Assembly (NCBI GenBank): GCA_963169565.1
Contig: CAUJDI010000056.1
Location: 1 to 64,000 of the forward strand
From: Bacillota bacterium
Lineage (GTDB): Bacteria > Bacillota > Clostridia > Christensenellales > Aristaeellaceae
Length of the DNA stretch: 64,000 nucleotides
Direction: 5' to 3'
A model generated the notes under the pieces. The model searched no databases and was not told where the DNA came from. It was given only the letters and a program-made list of their open reading frames with translations. Shown piece after piece: positions 47,595 to 56,472 of this stretch (within the stretch, counting starts at the first letter, position 1; each line of letters starts with the position of its first letter). Position numbers and translations under genes: made by a program.

Positions 47595-49472
47595 ATGCGG
47601 TTTGATGCCCTCATCATCGGCGCCGGCCTTTCCGGACTGACGGCCGCGAGCCTTCTGGCCAAGCGGGGGCTGCGCGTCGCAGTGGCGGAGCGCCATCACA
47701 GCCCGGGCGGTTCCTGCGGGGCCTTCAAGCGCGGGGATACCCTATATGATCAGGGCTCGACCATGCTGTTCGGCTTCGGGGAGCAGGGCTTCAACGCGCA
47801 CCGGTTCGTGTTCAACTGCCTGGAGGAGCCCATCGATGTCCTGAAGCACGACCTGCTGTACTGCGTCCGTTTCATGGGCCACCGCATCCGTTTCTGGCCG
47901 GACACGGAACGCTTCGCCGAGGAACTGGGAAACGTTTTTCCGGGGGAGCGCGGGAACATCCGGCGCTTTTACCGCGACATGGAAACCATGTACCGCCACG
48001 TGATGGTGGAGCGGCCTGCTTACACCACGCCGGACGAAACAGACAAGGTCAACTCCCTGAAGGGCATGCTGGCCCATCCGCTGTCCTACGCGCGCTTCCT
48101 CAGTTACCTGAACCTCAGCGCGGAAAGCCTCCTGAAAAAGTACTTCAGCGATCCGGACATCTTCCGCTTCTTTGACAAGCTGACCTCCACCTACTGCTAC
48201 ACCACCCTTCGGGAATCCCCCGCTGTGCTGGCGGCGGTGATGTTTGTGGACAACCATGTGGGCGGCAGCTGGTACCCCGCCGGCTCCACGCTGTTCCTGC
48301 CGGGCAAGCTGGAAAAAGTGATCGAGGAGCACGGCGGCGAGATGATCTACGAAGATGAGGCCGTGGAGCTCCTGTTTGAAGGCAAGCGCGTATCGGGCGC
48401 GTGCCTGCGCAGCGGCCGGGAAGTGGCGGCGCGGCGCGTCATCTATTCGGGCACCGTCTGGAACCTCTATGACAAGCTTTTGCCGTCAGGCCATGTAAGT
48501 GAAAAACAGGCATCCTGGGCAAAAAGCCTGGTGCCCACCTATCCCAGCGTGGTGCTGTATGCCCTGGTGGACAGGCGCGTCATCCCCGAAGGCACCGCGG
48601 CGGTGGAGATGCTGGCAAACCCGCAGGCGCTGGACGAGAGCGAGGTCACCGTCTACATCCCCAGCGTCGATGACCGTACGCTCTGCCCGGAGGACTGCCA
48701 CGTTGTGACGGCGATCGGCCCCAGTTTTGACGACTGGGGGAGCGGGGACAGACGGGAATACCTCCAAAAGAAAAAGCTGGAAACGCAGCGCCTGCTCCGT
48801 CTGCTGGATTCCTACTTCCCCGGCTTCTCCGGGGCGGTGAGGCACGCGGAGGTCGCCACCCCGGCGACCATTGAGCGCTACACCCTCAAGAACGGCGGCG
48901 CGGTCGCGGGGCCCAAGCAGATGCTGGGCCAGCACCTGTTGAAGCGGCCGCACACCCGCAGCGAGTATAAGGGGCTGTACCTTTGCGGCGAATCCACCGT
49001 CATGGGCACCGGAACGCCCACCGTCACCACCTCAGGCCTCAGCGCCGCGAACGCCGTGCTGAAGGATGCAAGTCTGCCGCGCTATGTATACAGGAAAAAC
49101 ATGAGGGAGTATGTCCGAACGGTCGGAAAGCCCTTCACCCGGGATATGCTGTATGACGGGTACCCGCCCGCGGAACGCGAAATGATGCGCGGCGCGATGA
49201 TGTGCCGTTTCTGCGAGCATCCAAGCTGTTCGCGCACGCTGGACGTGCGGGGGTTCATGCGGCGCGCCGCGGTGGGCAACTTTACAGGCGCAAAGAAGGC
49301 ATTGAAACGGTATACGGATCAGGTTCCCCTGAGCTTCGAGGACCTCGCAGCGTGCGAGCGCCGCTGCGTGCGCGCCGCCCAGGGAGACGACCCGGCGCCC
49401 ATCGCTGAGGTCGCGACCTTCCTGATGAAGACAGAAGGGTTTCCTCCTCTGGAACGGCAGCTTTCTGTCTGA
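47595..49472 (+). CDS. CrtI/phytoene desaturase-like FAD oxidoreductase with C-terminal Fe-S-like domain
   Basis: ATG 47595 after GGAGAGG gives 625 residues; ATG 47562 adds 11 doubtful ones. The N-terminus is the FAD dinucleotide fold (ALIIGAGLSGLTAASLLAKRG), followed by a CrtISO/retinol-saturase-like body and the C-terminal FAD closure (GLYLCGESTVMGTGTPTVTTSG). A ~90-residue tail carries CRFCEHPSC, ... VRGFMRRAAVGNFTGAKKAL, then CERRC. This resembles the N-terminal Fe-S domain of GltD/DPYD proteins but lacks the fourth Cys of the first cluster. The unusual fusion, together with the B12 and ABC genes, suggests redox modification of a hydrophobic compound. Confidence 0.87.
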   Translation: MRFDALIIGAGLSGLTAASLLAKRGLRVAVAERHHSPGGSCGAFKRGDTLYDQGSTMLFGFGEQGFNAHRFVFNCLEEPIDVLKHDLLYCVRFMGHRIRFWPDTERFAEELGNVFPGERGNIRRFYRDMETMYRHVMVERPAYTTPDETDKVNSLKGMLAHPLSYARFLSYLNLSAESLLKKYFSDPDIFRFFDKLTSTYCYTTLRESPAVLAAVMFVDNHVGGSWYPAGSTLFLPGKLEKVIEEHGGEMIYEDEAVELLFEGKRVSGACLRSGREVAARRVIYSGTVWNLYDKLLPSGHVSEKQASWAKSLVPTYPSVVLYALVDRRVIPEGTAAVEMLANPQALDESEVTVYIPSVDDRTLCPEDCHVVTAIGPSFDDWGSGDRREYLQKKKLETQRLLRLLDSYFPGFSGAVRHAEVATPATIERYTLKNGGAVAGPKQMLGQHLLKRPHTRSEYKGLYLCGESTVMGTGTPTVTTSGLSAANAVLKDASLPRYVYRKNMREYVRTVGKPFTRDMLYDGYPPAEREMMRGAMMCRFCEHPSCSRTLDVRGFMRRAAVGNFTGAKKALKRYTDQVPLSFEDLAACERRCVRAAQGDDPAPIAEVATFLMKTEGFPPLERQLSV

Positions 49473-49476
49473 GCTG

Positions 49477-50715
49477 TCAGCGGTATTCCAGATCCTGATC
49501 GTATTGGACAGCGTTCCTTGGAACATAGGCAAAGACTTCCTCATATGCCCTGATTTCCACTGAGCACGACAGCCACCGGTCGTCAGGATCGATATACTTG
49601 GAGGAAATACCCTGTCCTTCTGTGGCGATGGAACCAAAGATCCAGGCCTTCGCCCCGGCCGGGGCAATGAACCCGCTTGGTATAAACCGGCCCTCCGGGG
49701 CATCAAAGTACAGGATCTGATCCGCCATGATGGTCCCAATGGCGCTGGCGGAACGCGTTACGTCCTGTACGTCCTCTTTGCGTACGTAGCCATGCCGATA
49801 CTGGAAGGGTTCTTCCGTTTCAATTTGGATATAGTACCGCTCGCCGCGTACTCCCAGCACGGAAAACGCTTCGTTTTGATTCAGCGTATCAACCGCTTCC
49901 GTCCCGTCAAACTCATCAAAGAGGGGCAGCGAATCCTGCAGGGCTTTGGACAGGGGCGGATAAAAGTTCTGCGTTCCGCCTGAGGAGTGGTCCAGGTCTT
50001 CAGACGGTGCGTACCCCGTCGTGTCCCCGATGCGCACCTTCTCCCATCCGTCATTGTTGACATGGCCGTCAAACAGCGCGCTGACCCTGGTCCCGCTGAA
50101 ATAACGCCCGACGGCTTCACAGTCAGCGGAGGGTTCAGCCTTCAGTTCCAGCAACCGGCTTGCCGCGCCGGTGTCGATCACATAGGAAGAGAAATTGTCC
50201 GGAAGCGTCACACCCATTCCGGACACATAGCCGTAAACGGATCGATCCTGCTGCGCATCGCAGCGCACGTGCAGCCATTCATCATCGATCGTGCCAAGAA
50301 CGCGCAGCAGGGAATTGACCTCCGCGTAAGCCAGTATTCCGGAATCGCTGTCGGGCCTGTCATAGAGAGGCAGCGAATCGTTTTGCCCGGCATAATCGAC
50401 CAGTCCGGGGACCCCCTCATACGCCAGGTCATCCTCCAGGATCTCTGCCGTAAGGAACTTCCGCATCATGAACCCTTCCCTGTCATCAATGCGGACGCGC
50501 TGCCAGTCGCCGCTTTGCTCCAGGACTTCCACAAGCACTCCGCCGAAGTATTGCCCCAGGACCGCCCCGTTCGTACTCGGCCTGTCCCGCAGCCTGACGC
50601 GGTCCAGTTCCCCGCCAAGCTGATACGTCTTCGCCTGGGAAGGGACCCCGGCCAGGGCGCCGCATGAAAAACCGGCAACAGCAGCGGCCAGCAGCAGCGC
50701 GAGGGTCTTTTTCAT
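49477..50715 (-). CDS. Secreted multi-SH3 domain protein
   Basis: ATG 50715 follows GGAGGATG and opens a signal peptide (MKKTLALLLAAAVAGFSCG, cleavage near ALA|GV); the longer start at 50847 would bury it. The ~412-residue product contains at least three bacterial SH3-like repeats (VRLRDRPSTNGAVLGQYFGG, LPLYDRPDSDSGILAYAEVN, RLLELKAEPSADCEAVGRYF). Such proteins bind cell-wall peptide stems; no enzyme domain is visible. Confidence 0.83.
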   Translation of the reverse strand: MKKTLALLLAAAVAGFSCGALAGVPSQAKTYQLGGELDRVRLRDRPSTNGAVLGQYFGGVLVEVLEQSGDWQRVRIDDREGFMMRKFLTAEILEDDLAYEGVPGLVDYAGQNDSLPLYDRPDSDSGILAYAEVNSLLRVLGTIDDEWLHVRCDAQQDRSVYGYVSGMGVTLPDNFSSYVIDTGAASRLLELKAEPSADCEAVGRYFSGTRVSALFDGHVNNDGWEKVRIGDTTGYAPSEDLDHSSGGTQNFYPPLSKALQDSLPLFDEFDGTEAVDTLNQNEAFSVLGVRGERYYIQIETEEPFQYRHGYVRKEDVQDVTRSASAIGTIMADQILYFDAPEGRFIPSGFIAPAGAKAWIFGSIATEGQGISSKYIDPDDRWLSCSVEIRAYEEVFAYVPRNAVQYDQDLEYR

Positions 50716-51013
50716 GCTACATCCTCCATGTTTTTCATCAGCAATCCTAACGTCCGCAGTCGCCGGAATACTGCATGACAGGTGCCGTTTTAAGAAATCC
50801 CCCTCTGCCCGATCCGGCATAATGCCCCGTAAATAAAAAAGACGCAAAGGCCGTCAGCGGATGGCCCGGCGCCGGGAACCCGGTAGAAGCTCCAGTGTTT
50901 ATATGAATTTCCTGTCGTTTATCATGATGGACCGCAGGAGACGGTCTGATGGCCGGAACCAGCAGGACCGGCCGCCACTTTCCTATCACACTATCCCGAT
51001 ACCGACCGTCCTG

Positions 51014-51946
51014 TCAGAACATCTTCCTGCGCCACAGCAGGATGAAGGCGACCAGAGCGGACAGGACGGACATGCCAAGGACCAGATAGAACCCATGGGG
51101 CGAGTTCCCGAACGGCACGGCGACGTTCATCCCCCAGAAAGCGGCGAACAGGGCGGGGACCGACAGCATCACCGTCAGGCTGGTCAGCACCTTCATGACG
51201 ATGTTGAGGTTGTTGCTGATGACGGAGGCGAAGGCGTCCATGGTGCCGGAGAGGATGTCCCGGTAGATGGTGCACATCTCCATGGCCTGCTTGTTCTCGA
51301 TGATGACGTCATCCAGCAGGTCGCCCCCTTCCGGGATCTGCCTGATGGGTTCAAGGCGCATCATCTTCTCCAGCACCACTTCGTTTCCTTTCAGGGAGGT
51401 GCTGAAAAACACCAGCGATTTCTCCAGCTTCATCATCTGGAGCAGTTCCTGGTTGCGCAGGGACTTTTCAAGCTTCTCCTGCACGATCATGCTGGCCTTA
51501 TCCACCTGCCTTAAGTAGGAAAGGAACATCGCCGCGTTGCGGTACAGCAGCTGCAGGATGAAACGCAGGCGTTTGTCTGTGGTGAAGCCGCGGATCCGCT
51601 CCTCCGTAAAATCCGTGATGATCGAGGTTTCCACAGTCGCCACGGTGATGATGACGTCGTCCACCAGGACGATGCCCAGGGGGATCGTGCTGTAGACGTG
51701 TCCGCCCCCTTCCGCCTCCATGTAGGGCGTATCCACGATGATCAGCGTCTGATCCTTGTCGTGTTCCAGGCGCGCCCTTTCTTCCACGTCCAGCGCGGCG
51801 GGCAGAAAGGTGGGGTCCAGCGCGAAGCGCTTGTTCAACCCGTCGATCTCTTCCTTCGTCGGGTTCTGCAGATGCACCCAGCAGCCTTTTTCCAGCGTGG
51901 GGCAGGCCGTGAGATGCTCATCGACCGTCTTGTAGATTTTTTTCAT
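51014..51946 (-). CDS. corA: CorA-family magnesium/divalent cation channel
   Basis: Start at ATG 51946 (MKKIYKTVDEHL). The 310-residue protein has the long cytoplasmic alpha/beta-helical funnel and two C-terminal membrane helices around the family signature GMN (AAFWGMNVAVPF). It imports magnesium as a pentamer. It diverges from an mgtA-type ATPase across a highly structured intergenic region, forming a compact magnesium locus. Confidence 0.93.
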   Translation of the reverse strand: MKKIYKTVDEHLTACPTLEKGCWVHLQNPTKEEIDGLNKRFALDPTFLPAALDVEERARLEHDKDQTLIIVDTPYMEAEGGGHVYSTIPLGIVLVDDVIITVATVETSIITDFTEERIRGFTTDKRLRFILQLLYRNAAMFLSYLRQVDKASMIVQEKLEKSLRNQELLQMMKLEKSLVFFSTSLKGNEVVLEKMMRLEPIRQIPEGGDLLDDVIIENKQAMEMCTIYRDILSGTMDAFASVISNNLNIVMKVLTSLTVMLSVPALFAAFWGMNVAVPFGNSPHGFYLVLGMSVLSALVAFILLWRRKMF

Positions 51947-52392
51947 AATAAAAACCTGCCTTTCCTGCGGCGGGCGCACTTCAAGGCAGGTCCGGATTTC
52001 TCTTGGGGTTACATTCCGGGGGCCGGCCTGGAAAACGCGCGTCGATCCGCCTGTTGCTGATTACCGTATGGGTCGGCTTCCACAGGCTCAGTCTCCTTCC
52101 GGTTTGATCCTGACATTCACCTGATTTCACCATATATCGTTTTGATCCGGGTGTCAATCGCGCCGCCGCATGATCACTGCTGATTTATTCACGTAATAGG
52201 GTCCCGCCGGGATACGCATTCTTCCCGGCGGCGAAGCAGCGCATTGATAAACCGGCTTGACCGGCGTATAGTCAGCCTGCGGACAACTGACCCGGCATGC
52301 CTGACGGACTGCATGCCGGTCAAGCCGGTTGCGCAGCCTGCTGTGATGACAGGATCCTGACTGTTCTGTATCAGGGGGAGGTGCGTGATCTG
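51947..52392. other. Divergent corA-mgtA leader region
   Basis: This ~450-nt interval is rich in inverted repeats: 52204-52211/52224-52231 (8 bp), 52250-52264/52316-52330 (15 bp), inner 52294-52300/52311-52317 (7 bp), and CCTGA/TCAGG just before the mgtA ribosome site. I cannot match it to the published M-box consensus. The plus-strand stems could form a cis-regulatory RNA for mgtA. Confidence 0.55.
52250..52330 (+). promoter_or_regulatory. Large nested inverted repeat upstream of mgtA
   Basis: Outer arms 52250-52264 and 52316-52330 are perfectly complementary over 15 bp and enclose a shorter hairpin that abuts the right arm. The structure ends about 60 nt before the mgtA start, a position fitting an RNA switch. 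Confidence 0.6.
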
Positions 52393-54954
52393 ATGAAACA
52401 CATGATGACAGCCCCGGACTTCAATTCGACCCCTTATTGGAGCCTTCCGCCGGACACCCTCTTTAAGGAAGCGGGCAGCACGCCGGACGGGCTGAGCACG
52501 TCCGCCGCGCGTGAACGCCTTGCGCGCTACGGGAGAAACGCGCTCAGTCCCCGGCGGCATGGTTCCGGGCTGAGGATGCTCCTGTCCCAGTTCACCAATC
52601 CGCTCGTGCTGATCCTCATCTTCGCCGCGGTCGTTTCCGCCGTCGTCAGCGAATGGGTCGATACGTTTATCGTGCTGACGATCGTCCTGGCCAGCGCCCT
52701 GCTGAGCTTTTCCCAGGAATACTCCGCGGGGCAGGCGGTGGAGAAGCTCCGCTCGCAGGTCACGCTGAAAACGACCGTTCTCAGGGACGGGAAACCGGTG
52801 TCCATCCAGGCGGAGGAAACCGTGCCGGGGGACATCGTCCTGCTCAGCGCGGGCAGCCTGGTCCCTGCCGACGGCATCGTGCTGGAGGCCAGGGATTTCT
52901 TCGTCAGCCAGGCAGTGCTGACCGGCGAAACTTTCCCGGTCGACAAGACGCCGGGGCAGGTGAGCGCCGATGCCCCCCTGTCCGCCCGGATCAACATGGT
53001 CTTCATGGGCACCAGCGTCCGCAGCGGGACGGCCCGCGTCCTGATCACCCGGACCGGGGCCGGCACCGCGTTCGGCCAGATCGCGGGCCGCCTGGCCCTG
53101 CGCCCGCCGGAGACAGAGTTTGAGCGCGGCATCCGGAAGTTCGGCTATCTGCTCACCAAGATCATGACTCTGCTGGTGACGGCGATTTTTGTCATCAACA
53201 CCCTCCTTGACAAGCCGGTGATCGACTCGCTCCTGTTCGCCATCGCCCTTGCCGTGGGCATCACGCCGGAACTGCTGCCCGCCATCATCAGCATCAGCCT
53301 GTCCAGGGGCGCCCAGGGCATGGCAAAAAACGGGGTGATCGTTAGGCGCCTGAACGCCATTGAGAACCTGGGCAGCATGGACGTTCTTTGCACGGACAAG
53401 ACCGGCACGCTCACCCTGGGCGTCGTGCGGCTGGACGGCGCGCTGGATACCCTGGGGCAGCCCTCGGACGAGGTCATGCGCTGGGCCTATCTCAACGCGG
53501 CGTTCCAGACCGGGATCGCCAACGCGCTGGACGAGGCGATCCTGGCCAGTCCGCACCTGGACACCTCGGGCATGGACAAGCTTGACGAGATCCCCTACGA
53601 CTTCCACCGCAAGCGCCTCAGCGTGGTCATCGACGCGGACCCCGGAAGCGCGGTCAGGCCGATGCTCATCACCAAGGGCGCGCTGGATAACGTGCTGGAC
53701 ATCTGTACACAGGTACGCCTGGGGAACGAAGACCAGCCGCTGGATACGGCGCAGCGCGGGGCGATCGGGGAACGCTTTGCCGCCTGGAGCGCCCAGGGCT
53801 ACCGCGTCCTGGGCGTCGCCGTCAAGTTCGTCCCGCGGCAGGCCGTCTATACCATTGGGGAGGATGAGCGCGGCATGACCTTCGCGGGCTTCCTGCTGTT
53901 TTTCGACCCGCCCAGGGAGGACGCGCGCCAGACCCTTGATGAGCTTAAGAAACTTGGCGTGGACGTCAAGATCATCACCGGCGACAACCGCCTGGTGGCC
54001 CGGCACATCGCGCAGATCATCGGCCTGCCGTCCGAAGCCATTCTGCCCGCAGAGCAGATGACAGATCTGCAGGACGAGGCATTCTGGCACGTCGCGCAGA
54101 ACACCTCCATCTTCGCGGAGGTGGATCCCAACCAGAAGGAGCGCATCATCCTGGCGCTGAAGAAGACCGGCCACGTCGTGGGCTACATGGGCGACGGCAT
54201 CAATGACGCGCCGGCCCTGCACGCCGCGGACATCGGCATTTCCGTGGACCAGGCAGTGGACGTGGCCAAGGAAGCGGCGGATTTCGTCCTCCTTCGGCAT
54301 GACCTGGGCATCCTGCTGGCGGGCATCCGCCAGGGGCGGCGCACCTTCGCGAATACCCTCAAATACGTCTACACCACCACCAGCGCGAACTTCGGCAACA
54401 TGCTCAGCATGGCGGGCGCTTCGCTGTTCCTCCCTTTCCTGCCGCTGCTGGCCAAACAGATCCTGCTGAACAACTTCCTCTCTGATTTCCCCGCCATGGG
54501 CATCCCCGGGGACAACGTGGACGACGAGATGCTCACGCAGCCGCGTAGGTGGGACGTCCGGTCCATCCGCTATTTCATGATCATCTTCGGGCTGGTCAGT
54601 TCCCTCTTTGACTATGCCACCTTCGGCTTGCTGATGCTGCTCGCGCGCACCGCGGAGGCCCAGTTCCAGACGGGCTGGTTCGTCGAGTCCCTTCTGTCGG
54701 AGCTGGTCATCGCCCTGGTCGTGCGGACCCGCCGGCCCTTCTTCCGCAGCAAACCCGGAAAACTGCTGTGGATGATCACCGCGGCGGTCGGCCTCGCGAC
54801 GCTGCTGATCCCCTATCTGCCCTTCGCGGGCGTCCTTGGGTTCACCCCGCTTCCGGCCTGGCTGATGGCTTCCCTTGTCGGGGTCACGGCGCTGTACGTG
54901 CTGGCGGCTGAAGCTACAAAGAAGTTCTATTTCTCACGATTCAGGGACCAGTGA
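52393..54954 (+). CDS. mgtA: Magnesium-translocating P-type ATPase
   Basis: ATG 52393 after GGGGGAGG gives 853 residues; ATG 52297 lies within the structured leader. P-type features are intact: TGE actuator motif (LTGETFPVDK), phosphorylation site DKTGT (D335), MGDGINDAPAL hinge and about ten membrane helices. IFAEVDPNQKERIILALKKTGHVVGYMGDG and the C-terminal pattern place it with MgtA/MgtB, which import magnesium. It is divergent from corA. Confidence 0.93.
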   Translation: MKHMMTAPDFNSTPYWSLPPDTLFKEAGSTPDGLSTSAARERLARYGRNALSPRRHGSGLRMLLSQFTNPLVLILIFAAVVSAVVSEWVDTFIVLTIVLASALLSFSQEYSAGQAVEKLRSQVTLKTTVLRDGKPVSIQAEETVPGDIVLLSAGSLVPADGIVLEARDFFVSQAVLTGETFPVDKTPGQVSADAPLSARINMVFMGTSVRSGTARVLITRTGAGTAFGQIAGRLALRPPETEFERGIRKFGYLLTKIMTLLVTAIFVINTLLDKPVIDSLLFAIALAVGITPELLPAIISISLSRGAQGMAKNGVIVRRLNAIENLGSMDVLCTDKTGTLTLGVVRLDGALDTLGQPSDEVMRWAYLNAAFQTGIANALDEAILASPHLDTSGMDKLDEIPYDFHRKRLSVVIDADPGSAVRPMLITKGALDNVLDICTQVRLGNEDQPLDTAQRGAIGERFAAWSAQGYRVLGVAVKFVPRQAVYTIGEDERGMTFAGFLLFFDPPREDARQTLDELKKLGVDVKIITGDNRLVARHIAQIIGLPSEAILPAEQMTDLQDEAFWHVAQNTSIFAEVDPNQKERIILALKKTGHVVGYMGDGINDAPALHAADIGISVDQAVDVAKEAADFVLLRHDLGILLAGIRQGRRTFANTLKYVYTTTSANFGNMLSMAGASLFLPFLPLLAKQILLNNFLSDFPAMGIPGDNVDDEMLTQPRRWDVRSIRYFMIIFGLVSSLFDYATFGLLMLLARTAEAQFQTGWFVESLLSELVIALVVRTRRPFFRSKPGKLLWMITAAVGLATLLIPYLPFAGVLGFTPLPAWLMASLVGVTALYVLAAEATKKFYFSRFRDQ

Positions 54955-55010
54955 CGGGCTTTCCCCGGCATCGCAGTCAGCATCCCTATACGCCTGCCCG
55001 CGGCCCTGGT

Positions 55011-55040
55011 TTGCGCGGGGCACGGAGCGGATGCTATAAT
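55011..55040 (+). promoter_or_regulatory. Promoter of the tldD-tldE operon
   Basis: TTGCGC (55011-55016) and TATAAT (55035-55040) are separated by 18 nt, about 45 nt upstream of the TTG start. Confidence 0.65.
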
Positions 55041-55085
55041 CAGCCCGATGTTTTTGCCCGATGAACACACAAGGAGGAAAAGCCT

Positions 55086-56471
55086 TTGCTTCCAGATATC
55101 GTTTCATCCCTGCGCGGCTCTTTCGCCCCCGGGACGCACAGCGAACTGCGCGCCCAGCGCAGCCTGTCCAGGCGCCTGACCCTGCTGGGCGGCAATCTGG
55201 TCCGCAACGCCCGCACGGACAGCCAGGGCGTCAGCGCGCGCGTCTACAGGGACGGCGTCTACGGCTTCGCTTCCGCCGCGGAGGCCAGCCCGCAGTCAGC
55301 CAGGGAGGCTTTGGCCGCGGCCAGCGGCAACGCGCGCTTCCTGGCGGACAGGGTGAACCCCGGAAAGGGCCCGCTGCCCGCCATCGCCGAGGGTTCCCTC
55401 CCCCGCCAGGAGGATTTCAGCGACATCCCGCAGAAGCAATACCTGGACTTCATCACGCCGCTGGACGAGTACATCAAAGGGAAGTACCCGGACCTGAAAA
55501 GCCGTACCGTGGTGGCTTACGCGGACTCCATGGAAAAGCAGCTGCTAACCAGCGACGGCTACGCGGCGCATACCCTGGCCCCGCGGAGCTACGTCTACGT
55601 TTTCCTCAACAGCGAGACCGCCTCGGGCATGCCGGTGGAGATCTTCAAATCCTTCGGAGGCTCCGGCTCCTTTGACACGCGGTTCATGGACCCCTCCATC
55701 CTGTACGGCGAGGTGGACCGATTGTATGAGCACCTGATGCGCAAGCGCGAGGGTGTTTACGCCAATGCCGGGCTGGCCACCTGCATCCTCTCCGGCGAGC
55801 TCTCCGGCATTCTCGCCCACGAGGCCGTGGGCCATACGGTAGAGGCGGACCTGGTGCTGGGCGGCTCGGTGGCCGGCCCGATGCTGAATCAAACGGTCGC
55901 CAGCCCCCTGGTCTCCATGACGGATTTCGCGCACACCGCCTTCGGAGAGGAAGCGCCGCTGCCGGTCTTTGTCGACGACGAGGGCGTGCTGGCGGAGGAC
56001 GCGGAACTGATCCGCAACGGCAGGCTGGAGGGATACATGCTCTCCCGTGAAACGGGCCGGCACTTCAGCATGAAGCCGCGGGGCAACGCCCGCGCCTTCG
56101 CCTTCAACGACGAGCCGCTCATCCGCATGCGCAACACCGCCATCTCCCCCGGCCCGCACAAGCTGGAGGAGATGATCGCCTCGGTCGAGGACGGCTACTA
56201 TCTGCTGTATACCAACAACGGCCAGGCGGACACCACGGGCGAGTTCATGTTCGGCGTCAGCATGGGCTACGAGATCAAAAACGGGGAGCTCGGGAAAGCC
56301 ATTTTCGACACCACGATCTCCGGCGTTGCCTTCCAGATGCTCAAGACCGTCGACATGGTCTCGGACAAACTCATCTGGACGTCCTCGGGCTTCTGCGGCA
56401 AGAAACAGCCCATGCCCGTGGGCTGCGGCGGTCCGGACCTGCGCTGCCAGGTGATGATAGGAGGCAAATAG
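55086..56471 (+). CDS. tldD: TldD-type metalloprotease subunit
   Basis: A TTG start at 55086 follows AAGGAGG; 461 residues. The zinc site HEAVGH (HExxxH) marks the catalytic TldD subunit. TldD and TldE form a heterodimeric protease that unfolds and trims peptides, for example microcin B17 precursor or CcdA. The TldE-type gene starts 2 nt after the stop. No precursor peptide gene is recognised nearby. Confidence 0.93.
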   Translation: MLPDIVSSLRGSFAPGTHSELRAQRSLSRRLTLLGGNLVRNARTDSQGVSARVYRDGVYGFASAAEASPQSAREALAAASGNARFLADRVNPGKGPLPAIAEGSLPRQEDFSDIPQKQYLDFITPLDEYIKGKYPDLKSRTVVAYADSMEKQLLTSDGYAAHTLAPRSYVYVFLNSETASGMPVEIFKSFGGSGSFDTRFMDPSILYGEVDRLYEHLMRKREGVYANAGLATCILSGELSGILAHEAVGHTVEADLVLGGSVAGPMLNQTVASPLVSMTDFAHTAFGEEAPLPVFVDDEGVLAEDAELIRNGRLEGYMLSRETGRHFSMKPRGNARAFAFNDEPLIRMRNTAISPGPHKLEEMIASVEDGYYLLYTNNGQADTTGEFMFGVSMGYEIKNGELGKAIFDTTISGVAFQMLKTVDMVSDKLIWTSSGFCGKKQPMPVGCGGPDLRCQVMIGGK

Positions 56472-56472
56472 G

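Noticed and set aside
51947-52180. M-box, cobalamin or ydaO-type riboswitch in the corA leader
   Set aside because: A few short motif matches (AGGTGA, GGAGAC) were seen, but the order and pairing of the known consensus structures could not be reproduced.
52189-54300. 703-residue minus-strand frame opposite mgtA
   Set aside because: Antisense shadow; all P-type ATPase motifs are on the plus strand.
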